DNA of 12,579 nucleotides from Anaerolineae bacterium (GCA_029932895.1 JAOZPF010000061.1:1-12579), one strand, 5' to 3'. Counted from the first letter of the stretch, positions 5,849-12,516 are shown. Notes: generated by a model not told the origin, from the letters alone. A program made the numbers and translations.

Positions 5849-5909
5849 TCGTAGTAGCGGCTTTAGCCGCCTTTGAGCCTTTTGGACGGCTGAAGCCGTC
5901 ACCACGAAC
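5847..5909. repeat. REPIN/MITE-like double-hairpin element
   Basis: A 63-bp element has imperfect terminal inverted repeats, GTTCGTAGT at 5847-5855 and ACCACGAAC at 5901-5909. Each arm contains its own hairpin: GCGGCTTTAGCCGC (5857-5870) and GACGGCTGAAGCCGTC (5885-5900). Aligning the left 25 bases with the reverse complement of the right arm gives about 20 matches. Two REP hairpins in opposite orientation are the REPIN layout known to be moved by RAYT transposases. No transposase gene is in the window. Confidence 0.65.
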
Positions 5910-5935
5910 AAAAACGTTAGTGTCCAGTACAAGAG

Positions 5936-5964
5936 TTGCGCTTTGCCTGCTCCTGGTGTAAACT
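5936..5964 (+). promoter_or_regulatory. probable sigma70-type promoter of the AIM24-family gene
   Basis: TTGCGC (5936-5941) and TAAACT (5959-5964) are separated by 17 nt, with expected transcription start near 5971, leaving a leader of about 38 nt. An inverted repeat (CCTGGTG 5952-5958 with CACCAGG 5968-5974) brackets the -10 and could be an operator. An alternative pairing is TTGCCTG 5943-5949 with CAGGCAA 5971-5977. Confidence 0.45.
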
Positions 5965-6008
5965 CATCACCAGGCAAGTTCGCGTATACAGAACCGAGGA
6001 GGTAATCT

Positions 6009-6719
6009 ATGGAAGTCGAGATCAAATATCGTCCTTCGTACTCTATCGCCGCAGTCAAACTGTCGCCGGGCGAGACGATCCAGGTGGAGGGCGGGGCGAT
6101 GGTCGGTATGTCGGCCGGCCTGACACTGGAGACCAAGGCCAAGGGAGGGCTGATCAAGAGCCTGGCACGTAAGGTACTCGCCGGCGAGTCCTTCTTTGTC
6201 AACACGTACCGCGCCCCAGCACAGGGTGGGGAGATTCTCCTGGCCCCCGCTCTCCCCGGTGATATGGATGTGCGGACGCTGCAAAATGACTCGCTGGTGA
6301 TCCAGTCCGGTTCCTACGTGGCCTCTTCCGATGGAGTGGAAATCGACACCAAGTGGGGTGGAGCCAAGACCTTTTTCGCTCGCGAGGGGGTCTTTATGCT
6401 CAAGGCATCGGGAACTGGCACCCTGCTGCTCTCCAGCTACGGGGCCATCATGGAGGTGAACCTCACCGCAGGCCAGACTTACACCGTGGACACCGGTCAT
6501 CTGGTTGCCTTCACCGAGGGAATGGGCTTTAATGTCCGCAGCATCGGCGGCCTCAAGTCCACCGTGTTCAGCGGGGAGGGGTTGGTGGTCGATCTGACCG
6601 GCCCCGGACAGGTGTTGCTGCAGACCCGCAGCGAGGCCGCCTTCCTCGCCTGGCTGCTCCCCCTGCTGCCCAAGTCCGGCTCCAGCGGAGGAAAAGGGTT
6701 CAATATCTCTCTCGGCTAA
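6009..6719 (+). CDS. TIGR00266/AIM24-family protein
   Basis: This 236-residue protein matches the bacterial TIGR00266 family, related to mitochondrial AIM24. The molecular role is not established; the fold is a double-layer beta barrel. Visible family features are the opening 'EIKYRPSYSIAAVKLSPGETIQVEGGAMVGMS' region (3-34), the conserved LARKVLAGESFFVNTYRA (51-68), GGEILLAPALPGDM (72-85), the SYVASSDGVEIDTKWGG region, and the late segments VDTGHLVAFTEGM and GLVVDLTGPGQVLLQTRS. It ends in a small Gly/Ser-rich tail. No signal peptide or clear membrane segment is present. GAGGAGGT at 5996-6003 is an excellent ribosome binding site 5 nt before ATG. It has its own promoter and appears monocistronic, converging on the hydrolase gene downstream. 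Confidence 0.9.
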   Translation: MEVEIKYRPSYSIAAVKLSPGETIQVEGGAMVGMSAGLTLETKAKGGLIKSLARKVLAGESFFVNTYRAPAQGGEILLAPALPGDMDVRTLQNDSLVIQSGSYVASSDGVEIDTKWGGAKTFFAREGVFMLKASGTGTLLLSSYGAIMEVNLTAGQTYTVDTGHLVAFTEGMGFNVRSIGGLKSTVFSGEGLVVDLTGPGQVLLQTRSEAAFLAWLLPLLPKSGSSGGKGFNISLG

Positions 6720-6750
6720 CCAGCTAGTCGTCGGTGATAGAAACTGGCGC

Positions 6751-6781
6751 GATGGTCGGGGGCAAGCTGCCTTCGACCATC
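6751..6781. terminator. hairpin between convergent genes, possible bidirectional terminator
   Basis: Bases 6751-6764 pair with 6768-6781 over a 3-nt loop: GATGGTCG with CGACCATC, two G-U pairs, then GGCA with TGCC. It is uninterrupted only as plus-strand RNA. It lies 31 nt after the AIM24-family stop and 19 nt after the hydrolase stop on the other strand. There is no T-tract, so it may terminate or stabilise 3' ends rather than act as a classic intrinsic terminator. Confidence 0.55.
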
Positions 6782-6800
6782 CCGCCACCCCCAACGAACG

Positions 6801-7697
6801 TCACGACAGTCGCCACCTCAGCCTGTTCTCTTCGACCAGGGGATGGACCAGGCCGGATCGCTCCAGAGAGGAGAGGGCAGCCAGGACAGTGGTCCGGGTG
6901 AGGAGATAGGCGGTCGCCGTCGCCAGGCCGAGTCCAAAATGGTCGGATACTGCCTGGACCAAAGCCGGCGTCTCCTGGGGGACGGTCAGCGCAGCGCGGA
7001 CACACTCGCGTATCTCCTCCAGCCGCTCCCGGTTGGCTGCGCATATGCTGACGATCTCCTCACCGCCAGCGTAGGCCGGGCCGTGGCCCGGCGCAAAGAT
7101 AGCATACTCAAGCTCGTGCAGCCGGTCGAGCGTTGCCAACATCTCGTCTAGGTCGAAGCAAAAGATCACCTTGTGCTTTTGCAGCGTCGCGGCGGGAAAG
7201 ACCGCGTCGGCGCAAAAGAGAACATCGCCCACCGCCACTCCCACCTGGTTGGGAGCATGACCGGGCAGGGAAATGATGGTCGTCTCAAAGGGACCGACTT
7301 GGAGCGGCCCCGGCTCGATCACCTGATCGACCCGGCAGGGTTTGGCAAGGGTGAACTTGTGGCGCAGGTCTCCTATGGGAGCCGCGCCGCCAAAGAGAAA
7401 AAGCGGTTCGATAAGGGGATGCTCCATCATCGCTGCCTCCAGCGATGGCGCGTATACCGTCACCTCCCGCCGGCGCTGGATAGCCTGCGCGCCGCCAAAG
7501 TGGTCGGCGTGGGCGTGGGTGAGGATCACACCCTCTAACGTGACGCCCAGCTCGTCGATCACCCGCAGCGCCCGCCGACCGCTGTCCTTGTCCAGCCCGG
7601 TGTCGATCAGCAACCCCTTGCCCTCCCGCACGACCAATCCCATATTGGACCCGCCGCGCAGGTGAAAGATACCCGCCGCCAGCTCTACCGTCTCCAC
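6801..7697 (-). CDS. metallo-beta-lactamase-fold hydrolase
   Basis: This 298-residue hydrolase has the metallo-beta-lactamase fold. From the chosen start, zinc ligands are H61-x-H63-x-D65-H66 (THAHADHFGG), H147 (LPGHAPNQ), D164 (CADAVF) and H205 (APGHGP), so both metal sites are complete. A C-terminal region of about 70 residues looks helical and winged-helix-like (LTRTTVLAALSSLERSGLVHPL), as in the MBL/LACTB2-type group with a C-terminal domain. The substrate cannot be read from sequence; thioesters, lactones or glyoxalase II-type substrates are all possible. The frame allows GTG at 7706, but AGGAG at 7707-7711 touches that codon. GTG at 7697 has the right 9-nt spacing and begins METVELAAG, so I prefer it. 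It lies 16 nt downstream of the methyltransferase gene, with which it is probably co-transcribed. Confidence 0.93.
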   Translation of the reverse strand: METVELAAGIFHLRGGSNMGLVVREGKGLLIDTGLDKDSGRRALRVIDELGVTLEGVILTHAHADHFGGAQAIQRRREVTVYAPSLEAAMMEHPLIEPLFLFGGAAPIGDLRHKFTLAKPCRVDQVIEPGPLQVGPFETTIISLPGHAPNQVGVAVGDVLFCADAVFPAATLQKHKVIFCFDLDEMLATLDRLHELEYAIFAPGHGPAYAGGEEIVSICAANRERLEEIRECVRAALTVPQETPALVQAVSDHFGLGLATATAYLLTRTTVLAALSSLERSGLVHPLVEENRLRWRLS

Positions 7698-7713
7698 TGC
7701 CCTCACTCCTGGG

Positions 7714-8535
7714 TCACTTGGACCAGACCTTGCGCAGCAGTTGGACGCTGCTATCTTCTTCCTTGACCCCTACCATCTCGAAGCGGGCGGCTGAGCCAGC
7801 CCAGGCGGGGTCGTCGCCGAACCGAGTCTCCAGGTCGATCAGGCGGTCCAGAGAACGGTTGTCTTGCAAAATCCGCCGCTGTGTCTCCGGCGAGAGCCGG
7901 GTGAAAAAGACCGGCTTGCCCAATACGCGCACGACCAGCAACCCGTGTCGTTCGAACAGCGAGCGCAGTTCGCCCACGGTAAAGGTGTGGACGGGGAATG
8001 GCAGCGCCGCGTCGTCGCCCTGCCAGGTGATATTCCCGCTGTGGAGAATGCGCTCCGCCTCCTTCCAGAACCCCATCGCCATCGGGCTGACCGCCAGGAT
8101 GCGGCTGTTGGCCGAGACTATGACATGGCCGCCAGGGCGGGTCACCCGCGCCAGCTCTCCGACAGCCTCCTCCGCGCTCTCACAATAAGAAAGAGCATCG
8201 CCCTGCACCATCGAGAGGCCAAAAGCGTCGTCGGGTAGTTCGTCCACGTCGCGGATGTCCACCTGCTGGACGACCGCCCGGTCCAGCAACCCCTTTGTCT
8301 GTAGCTTTTCCCGCGCCACCTCGATCATTCCGCGGGAGATGTCGGTCATCGTGACCTGGTAGCCGAGGCGTGCCAGCCGGACCGCCCAACGGCCGCCACT
8401 GCCGCCGGCGTCCAGGATGCGCCCGCCAGGAGGGGGAAGAAAACGCTCGATGTTGTCCCACGTGATCGGCCCATAGACTTTGGTGAAAAAAGGGTCCTGA
8501 TCGTGGAAAGCGTCAAAGGGGTTTCCCTTCTGCAT
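7714..8535 (-). CDS. class I SAM-dependent methyltransferase
   Basis: This 273-residue protein has a Rossmann-type methyltransferase core. Motif I is LDAGGSGGRWA (41-51). The acidic residue after beta 2 is D65 (VTMTDIS). The segment VQGDALSYC (110-118) and the post-motif RVTRPGGHVIVSAN (130-143) follow. Residues 150-273 form a lid and C-terminal region (FTVGELRSLFERHGLLVVRVLG) common in small-molecule methyltransferases of the Methyltransf_11/25 groups. The substrate is not evident. AAGGAG at 8544-8549 sits 8 nt before the ATG. An intrinsic terminator for the tRNA genes lies only about 18 nt upstream and no good promoter lies between, so expression may depend on terminator read-through or on a weak promoter I cannot see. 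It is followed by the MBL hydrolase in the same direction. Confidence 0.93.
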   Translation of the reverse strand: MQKGNPFDAFHDQDPFFTKVYGPITWDNIERFLPPPGGRILDAGGSGGRWAVRLARLGYQVTMTDISRGMIEVAREKLQTKGLLDRAVVQQVDIRDVDELPDDAFGLSMVQGDALSYCESAEEAVGELARVTRPGGHVIVSANSRILAVSPMAMGFWKEAERILHSGNITWQGDDAALPFPVHTFTVGELRSLFERHGLLVVRVLGKPVFFTRLSPETQRRILQDNRSLDRLIDLETRFGDDPAWAGSAARFEMVGVKEEDSSVQLLRKVWSK

Positions 8536-8552
8536 TGGTCGGTCTCCTTGTG

Positions 8553-8583
8553 AAAAAGCCCCTTCGCCCGGACGACGAAGGGG
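8553..8583 (-). terminator. intrinsic terminator of the tRNA-Ala pair (minus strand)
   Basis: The 8-bp stem CCCCTTCG (8559-8566) pairs with CGAAGGGG (8576-8583). Read on the minus strand it is followed by CTTTTTC (8558-8552). On the plus strand it is followed only by TTTTC. It ends the tRNA transcript, immediately ahead of the methyltransferase ribosome binding site. Confidence 0.85.
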
Positions 8584-8642
8584 TTTTCTCCTACCACATT
8601 GTCTTACCGCCCGACAGCCTTTTCCGTACGGTTCCGTTCAGG

Positions 8643-8715
8643 TGGACCCGGAGGGACTCGAACCCTCGACCTTCTCAATGCCATTGAGACGCGCTCCCAA
8701 CTGCGCCACGGGCCC
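8643..8715 (-). tRNA. tRNA-Ala (anticodon GGC)
   Basis: The minus strand folds as a complete 73-nt tRNA. The acceptor stem is GGGCCCG/CGGGTCC with the G3-U70 pair that identifies alanine tRNAs. The D-stem is GCGC/GCGC. The anticodon stem TCTCA/TGAGA carries loop ATGGCAT, giving anticodon GGC, which reads GCC and GCU. The T-arm is GAGGG-TTCGAGT-CCCTC. The discriminator is A73. The following bases are CCT, so the CCA end is not encoded and must be added by nucleotidyltransferase. Confidence 0.96.
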
Positions 8716-8730
8716 ATGTCGAGTAATTGG

Positions 8731-8803
<73 letters not shown>

Positions 8804-8817
8804 CTGAGCCGGAAGGT

Positions 8818-8845
8818 ATTCTACCGCAGATTGGGTGGATGTCAA
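8818..8845 (-). promoter_or_regulatory. strong sigma70-type promoter of the tRNA-Ala pair
   Basis: On the minus strand there is a perfect -35 TTGACA (8845-8840), a 16-nt spacer and -10 TAGAAT (8823-8818, 5 of 6 consensus). Transcription should start near 8811, some 8 nt before the mature 5' end of the first tRNA. Confidence 0.85.
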
Positions 8846-8848
8846 GGG

Positions 8849-8877
8849 TTGCCTCCTGCCTCGCGATGAGGTATACT
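8849..8877 (+). promoter_or_regulatory. sigma70-type promoter of the HAD/CoA-transferase/permease/peptidase operon
   Basis: TTGCCT (8849-8854), a 17-nt spacer and TATACT (8872-8877, 5 of 6 consensus) point to a start near 8884, about 19 nt before the GTG start codon. Its -35 box is only 3 bp from the -35 box of the divergent tRNA promoter. Confidence 0.7.
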
Positions 8878-8902
8878 TCCCTCTGCTTGCCAAGGGGGTA
8901 GC

Positions 8903-9562
8903 GTGAGCCGTTTTACGCACATCATATTCGACCTGGACAACACCCTCTACCCTCGCAGCGCGGGATTGCTGCAGGAGGTCAATCGCCGCATCTCGTTGTG
9001 GCTACACCAAGAGAAAAGGCTCCCCCTCGAGGATGCCGACGCCCTGCGGAAGACCTATTTCCGTCGCTATGGCACTACCATCGGCGGCCTCGTCGCCGAG
9101 GGCGGGTCGGATGTGGACGCCTATCTCTCCTTTGCCCACGATATCCCCGTGGAGCGGTACCTGCAGCCCAACCCTGCCCTGGCGGCAATGTTGTCATCGA
9201 TCCCGCTCCACAGGCTGGTCTTTACCAACGCACCTGCCGAGTACGGCTGGCGGGTGCTGCGGTCGCTGGGTGTGGCGACGCAGTTCGAGCTGGTGGTGGG
9301 CATCAGAGAGGTCGGCCTGCACAGCAAGCCCAATCCACTGGCCTATGAACGGTTGCTGGCCCTTGTGGACGCGCCGGCCCGCTCGTGCATTATGGTGGAG
9401 GACCGGGCCATCAACCTGTTGCCGGCACGGCGGCTGGGAATGACAACGGTCCTGGTGGACGCGGCCGCGGCGGATGGGGTGGACTTTGCGCTGCCGGACG
9501 TGCTGGCTGTAGGCCCATTGTTGGCCCATTCGCTAGGGCAGGAGGAGGAACGCGGTGATTGA
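8903..9562 (+). CDS. HAD-superfamily hydrolase, pyrimidine 5'-nucleotidase-like
   Basis: This 219-residue protein has all four haloacid dehalogenase motifs: I, FDLDNTLY (9-16; nucleophile D10, acid/base D12); II, VFTNAP with T108; III, K142 in HSKPNP; IV, MVEDRAINLL with E166-D167. The small alpha cap after motif I and the 'KPNPLAYERLL' segment resemble SDT1/TIGR01993-type pyrimidine 5'-nucleotidases, which release phosphate from UMP/CMP-like substrates. The exact substrate is not provable from sequence. The start is GTG at 8903 with AAGGGGGT at 8890-8897. It is the first gene of its operon and overlaps the next gene by 8 nt. The Glu/Arg tail (GQEEERGD) holds the next gene's ribosome binding site. 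Confidence 0.92.
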   Translation: MSRFTHIIFDLDNTLYPRSAGLLQEVNRRISLWLHQEKRLPLEDADALRKTYFRRYGTTIGGLVAEGGSDVDAYLSFAHDIPVERYLQPNPALAAMLSSIPLHRLVFTNAPAEYGWRVLRSLGVATQFELVVGIREVGLHSKPNPLAYERLLALVDAPARSCIMVEDRAINLLPARRLGMTTVLVDAAAADGVDFALPDVLAVGPLLAHSLGQEEERGD

Positions 9563-10343
9563 TAAGCGAATGACGATGGAGGAGGCGGCCGCGCTCGTGC
9601 ATGACGGGCAGAGGCTGGCTCTAGGGGGAATAATCCTCTACCGCCGACCTGTGGCTTTTGTGCTGGCGCTCCTGCGGCGCGACCCGCTGCCCCATGACCT
9701 GGAGCTTTTGGCCTTTACCGCCAGCTATGAATCCGACCTGTTGGTGGGTGCCGGGCTGGTGCGGCGGGTGCGGACCTGCTACTTTGGCCTGGAGACGTTT
9801 GGGCTGGCCCCGATGTTCACTCAAGCAGCCACCGCGGGTCATCTGGAGGTCGTCGAAGAGACCGAGGGCAGCCTGGGCTTTGGCCTGCGGGCCACGCTGG
9901 CAGGGGTAGGTTTTATGCCGGGCCAGGGCTGGTTGGGCACCGATCTGCTGCACGCCCGTCCCGATGTGCGCGTGATCCAGGACCCCTACACGGGTCAGGA
10001 GGTGGTGGCATTCCCCGCCGTGGGTTGCGACGTGGCCGTTATCCACGCCGTGCGGGCCGATTGGGAAGGGAACGCAGTTCTGGGCGGCAATCTGGCCGTC
10101 GATGTGGAGTTGGCGCTGGTGGCGGAGCAGGCTGTGGTGACGGCCGAGGAGGTGGTCGAGCGTCTCCCAGGGCCAGTGGACCTCTCCGGCATCGCCGTGA
10201 CAGGGGTGGTGGAAGCACCGCGGGGAGCCTGGCCCACCTCCTGCTACCCGCTCTACCCCCTCGACGGCACCGAGATTCTGCGCTATAGCGAGATGTGCCC
10301 GGATGGGTTTGAGGAGTACTTGAAGCAGATGGTGAGCGGATGA
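9555..10343 (+). CDS. family I CoA-transferase, alpha (GctA-like) subunit
   Basis: This 262-residue protein matches the alpha subunit of family I CoA-transferases, which move CoA between acyl-CoA and free acids. Visible family segments are the opening helix and DGQRLALGG (17-25), ASYESDLLVGAGLVRRV (56-72), GFGLRATLAGVGFMP (108-122) and the strongly typical CDVAVIHAVRADWEGNAV (158-175). It is shorter than glutaconate CoA-transferase A (about 320). In this family the catalytic Glu lies in the beta subunit. No beta-subunit gene follows, so this protein cannot be a complete enzyme of the classic type by itself. It may pair with a distant beta subunit or have another role. The GTG start at 9555 has GGAGGAGG at 9541-9548; ATG at 9570 is a weaker alternative. 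It is one nucleotide from the permease gene. Confidence 0.88.
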   Translation: MIDKRMTMEEAAALVHDGQRLALGGIILYRRPVAFVLALLRRDPLPHDLELLAFTASYESDLLVGAGLVRRVRTCYFGLETFGLAPMFTQAATAGHLEVVEETEGSLGFGLRATLAGVGFMPGQGWLGTDLLHARPDVRVIQDPYTGQEVVAFPAVGCDVAVIHAVRADWEGNAVLGGNLAVDVELALVAEQAVVTAEEVVERLPGPVDLSGIAVTGVVEAPRGAWPTSCYPLYPLDGTEILRYSEMCPDGFEEYLKQMVSG

Positions 10344-10344
10344 C

Positions 10345-11262
10345 ATGGCTGTGAGACCGTCTTTGCGTGCCGGAATCGCTAAACGCGGCGTGATCTACCT
10401 GCTCATCTCCGCGGCGAGCTTTGGCAGCCTGGTCGTGCTCATCAAGGGGGCGGTGGCCGCCGGCCTCAATGCCGAGACGGCGTTGGCGCTGCGCTTTACG
10501 CTGGCAGCATTGATCTGGTGGGCCATTCTATTGCTCCGTCGCCAGCGGTTCCGGGTGGACGTGCGCCAGGCAGCGAGAGCGGGAGGGCTGGGGGCGTTCT
10601 TTTATGCAACCAATGCGCTGTGTTACTACTGGGGCACAGCACGTGTGTCGGGCACTATCGCGGCGCTGGCGGTCGCGGCGGTACCGGTGGTGGTGGCGGT
10701 GCTGGCCTGGTTCCTGCTGCGGGAACGGCTGGGGAGAACGGGCTGGCTGGCACTGGCGCTGGCAGTGGTCGGCGGCATAATGCTGGCGGGCGGGCCGGGC
10801 GGCCGGACCGACGTGGTGGGATTGCTCTTGCTCGGCGGCGCGATAGTGCTTTACTCTCTCTACATCGTACTCAGTACGCCGTTGAGCCGCACTCTTGCCC
10901 CCTCGGTCACCACCGCCTATGTCATCACCGGGGCCGCCGCTTTCTACTGGCTGTGGGGCGGGCTGACCGGCCGGATCAACCTGCAATTCGCGCCCGACGG
11001 GTGGGCAATCATCGTCGCCATGGCCCTGATCCCCACCGTCCTGGCGATCTATGCCCTGTTGGTCGGCACAGGAGCAGTCGGACCTTCACGGGCCTCTATC
11101 GTCGGCTCGCTGGAACCGCTGGTGGGGGTGATGCTCTCTGTCCTGTTCCTGGGCGAGCGCCCCGGCCTCTTGCAAATCGGGGGCGGTGGGTTGGTGATCC
11201 TGGCAGCACTGCTGGTGCGACGCGAAAGAGCGATAGCTGGTCCAAAGAAGGTGACAGAATGA
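10345..11262 (+). CDS. EamA/DMT-superfamily permease
   Basis: This 305-residue inner-membrane protein has about ten hydrophobic helices in two EamA repeats (about 15-145 and 155-293). The first repeat includes TNALCYYWGTARVSGTIAAL (89-108) and ends with FLLRERLG. The second includes GAVGPSRASIVGSLEPLVGV (243-262) and ends with LFLGERPG. These 'L-x-E-x2-x-G-x-x-x-LGE' endings are the drug/metabolite transporter hallmark. Substrates of the family are small metabolites, such as amino acids, nucleosides or osmolytes; the one here is unknown. Charged tails lie inside. The ATG follows the CoA-transferase stop by 1 nt, with only a weak ribosome binding site (GAGCGGA), so coupled translation is likely. 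The stop overlaps the peptidase ATG (ATGA). Confidence 0.94.
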   Translation: MAVRPSLRAGIAKRGVIYLLISAASFGSLVVLIKGAVAAGLNAETALALRFTLAALIWWAILLLRRQRFRVDVRQAARAGGLGAFFYATNALCYYWGTARVSGTIAALAVAAVPVVVAVLAWFLLRERLGRTGWLALALAVVGGIMLAGGPGGRTDVVGLLLLGGAIVLYSLYIVLSTPLSRTLAPSVTTAYVITGAAAFYWLWGGLTGRINLQFAPDGWAIIVAMALIPTVLAIYALLVGTGAVGPSRASIVGSLEPLVGVMLSVLFLGERPGLLQIGGGGLVILAALLVRRERAIAGPKKVTE

Positions 11263-12419
11263 AACAACGGCTGGATGGGCTACGGGAGCGAATGAAGACG
11301 GCCGGAATCGATGCGGCTGTGTTGGTTCACCCCCGGGACGTCTTTTACTACGCCGGGACCGTGCGCCCGGCGACGCTCCTGGTGGGACCGCGGGAAGCGA
11401 TCCTCTTTGTCCGGCGAGGACTGGAGATGGCGCGCCGGGAGGCAACGGTGAAACGGGTCGAACAGGGCCAAGGCCTGGGCCAGGTGGCAGCGGAACTCGA
11501 TAGCCAGGCCATCTCCGGAAGCGTATTGGGGGTGGAGGAGGACGTGGTTCCGGCGCGGCTCCACCAACGGATGAAGCAGGCCTTCCCCGGCTGGAGCCTG
11601 ACGGACGTGAGTGGGCTGGTGCTGGAGCAGCGGATGGTCAAGGACGAAGCAGAGGTGGAAGCGACCCAGCGGGCGGCGCAGGTGGCTGATGAGGGGCACG
11701 CGGCGTTGGCGCGAGTGTTGCGACCGGGAGCGACAGAGCTGGAATTGGTGACCGCAGTGGAGGCGGCAATGCGGCAGGCCGGGCACGAAGGCTACCAACC
11801 GCTGCGCCATCCTGGGGCCCGTGGAGGAGGGGTGCTGCTGATGAGCGGCGAGCACCTGACGGTGCGTGGCGGGTACGGGCTGGTCATCACTGGCGCGGGG
11901 CTCAGCCCCGCCAGCCCCTACGGCGCTTCCCGCCGCACGGTGCAGCCCGGCGACCTGGTGGTGCTCGACATCGGTTCTACCTGTGAGGGATACACCGCCG
12001 ACGAGTCCCGCACCTTTGTGGCCGGCAAGCCCACGCCGGCCCAGCAAGCGCTCTTTGCAGTCGCTCTGGCGACCGAGGAGGCGGTGCTGGCAGCGCTCAG
12101 GCCCGGCACCTCCGTCGCCGCAGTCTATGCAGCCGCCGAGGAGGTAGTAGGCCGGGGGGCACCGCCCCATTTTGGACCCTCCGAGCTGGCACTGCCAGGC
12201 TTTGTGGGGCACGGCATTGGCCTGGAACTGGACGAGCCACCGGTAATATGGCCTCGCGCGGAGACCGTCCTACAGAGGGGAATGGTGCTGGCGGTCGAGG
12301 TCGAGGTCAACGCGATCCACGCTGGCATGATGGTCAAGGTTGAGGATACCGTCATTGTTGGCGCGAGTGGCCCGACACTCCTCACCGTTGCACCGCGCGA
12401 GCTGATGGCACTGCCCTGA
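11259..12419 (+). CDS. M24-family metallopeptidase (Xaa-Pro dipeptidase/aminopeptidase-like)
   Basis: This 386-residue protein has a creatinase N-terminal domain (about 3-128) and a pita-bread M24 catalytic domain (about 133-380). All five dinuclear metal ligands are present: D237 (VVLDIGS), D248 (TADESRTF), H318 (FVGHGIGLELDEPP), E347 (LAVEVEV) and E362 (VKVEDTV). The family cleaves N-terminal X-Pro peptides, though relatives act on creatine or other amides. The usual catalytic His of the 'xPH' strand is missing: the loop at 213-226 reads AGLSPASPYGASRR. The gene starts at ATG 11259, inside the permease stop, with GAAGGTGA at 11247-11254. The frame extends upstream to 10518, but that part overlaps the permease and has no M24 likeness. 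It is the last gene of the operon. Confidence 0.93.
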   Translation: MKQRLDGLRERMKTAGIDAAVLVHPRDVFYYAGTVRPATLLVGPREAILFVRRGLEMARREATVKRVEQGQGLGQVAAELDSQAISGSVLGVEEDVVPARLHQRMKQAFPGWSLTDVSGLVLEQRMVKDEAEVEATQRAAQVADEGHAALARVLRPGATELELVTAVEAAMRQAGHEGYQPLRHPGARGGGVLLMSGEHLTVRGGYGLVITGAGLSPASPYGASRRTVQPGDLVVLDIGSTCEGYTADESRTFVAGKPTPAQQALFAVALATEEAVLAALRPGTSVAAVYAAAEEVVGRGAPPHFGPSELALPGFVGHGIGLELDEPPVIWPRAETVLQRGMVLAVEVEVNAIHAGMMVKVEDTVIVGASGPTLLTVAPRELMALP

Positions 12420-12516
12420 CCGCCACGGCAGCCGGGAGATCGCACTGCCTGGCTAGGGCCACGCCACCGCCCCACCCCCGCCAACCACGCCGCAAAACCC
12501 CGCGCCCCGTTTTCAC
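12420..12516. other. GC/C-rich intergenic spacer
   Basis: This 97-nt stretch after the peptidase gene is C-rich on the plus strand and codes for nothing convincing. A weak GGCAG/CTGCC pairing occurs near 12427-12452, but without a T-tract, so no terminator can be called. Confidence 0.4.

Noticed and set aside
5736..5909. Possible CRISPR array
   Set aside because: The repeats are palindromic and different from each other, with no regular direct repeats or unique spacers.
5732..6205. 157-aa minus-strand frame across the palindrome cluster and the AIM24 gene start
   Set aside because: It runs through hairpin repeats and opposite a real gene; no ribosome binding site or family resemblance.
10518..11258. 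Long open frame running in front of, and in frame with, the M24 peptidase gene
   Set aside because: It overlaps the clearly real EamA permease gene in another frame, its translation is Arg/Gly-rich without domain likeness, and the peptidase has a proper start with ribosome binding site at 11259.
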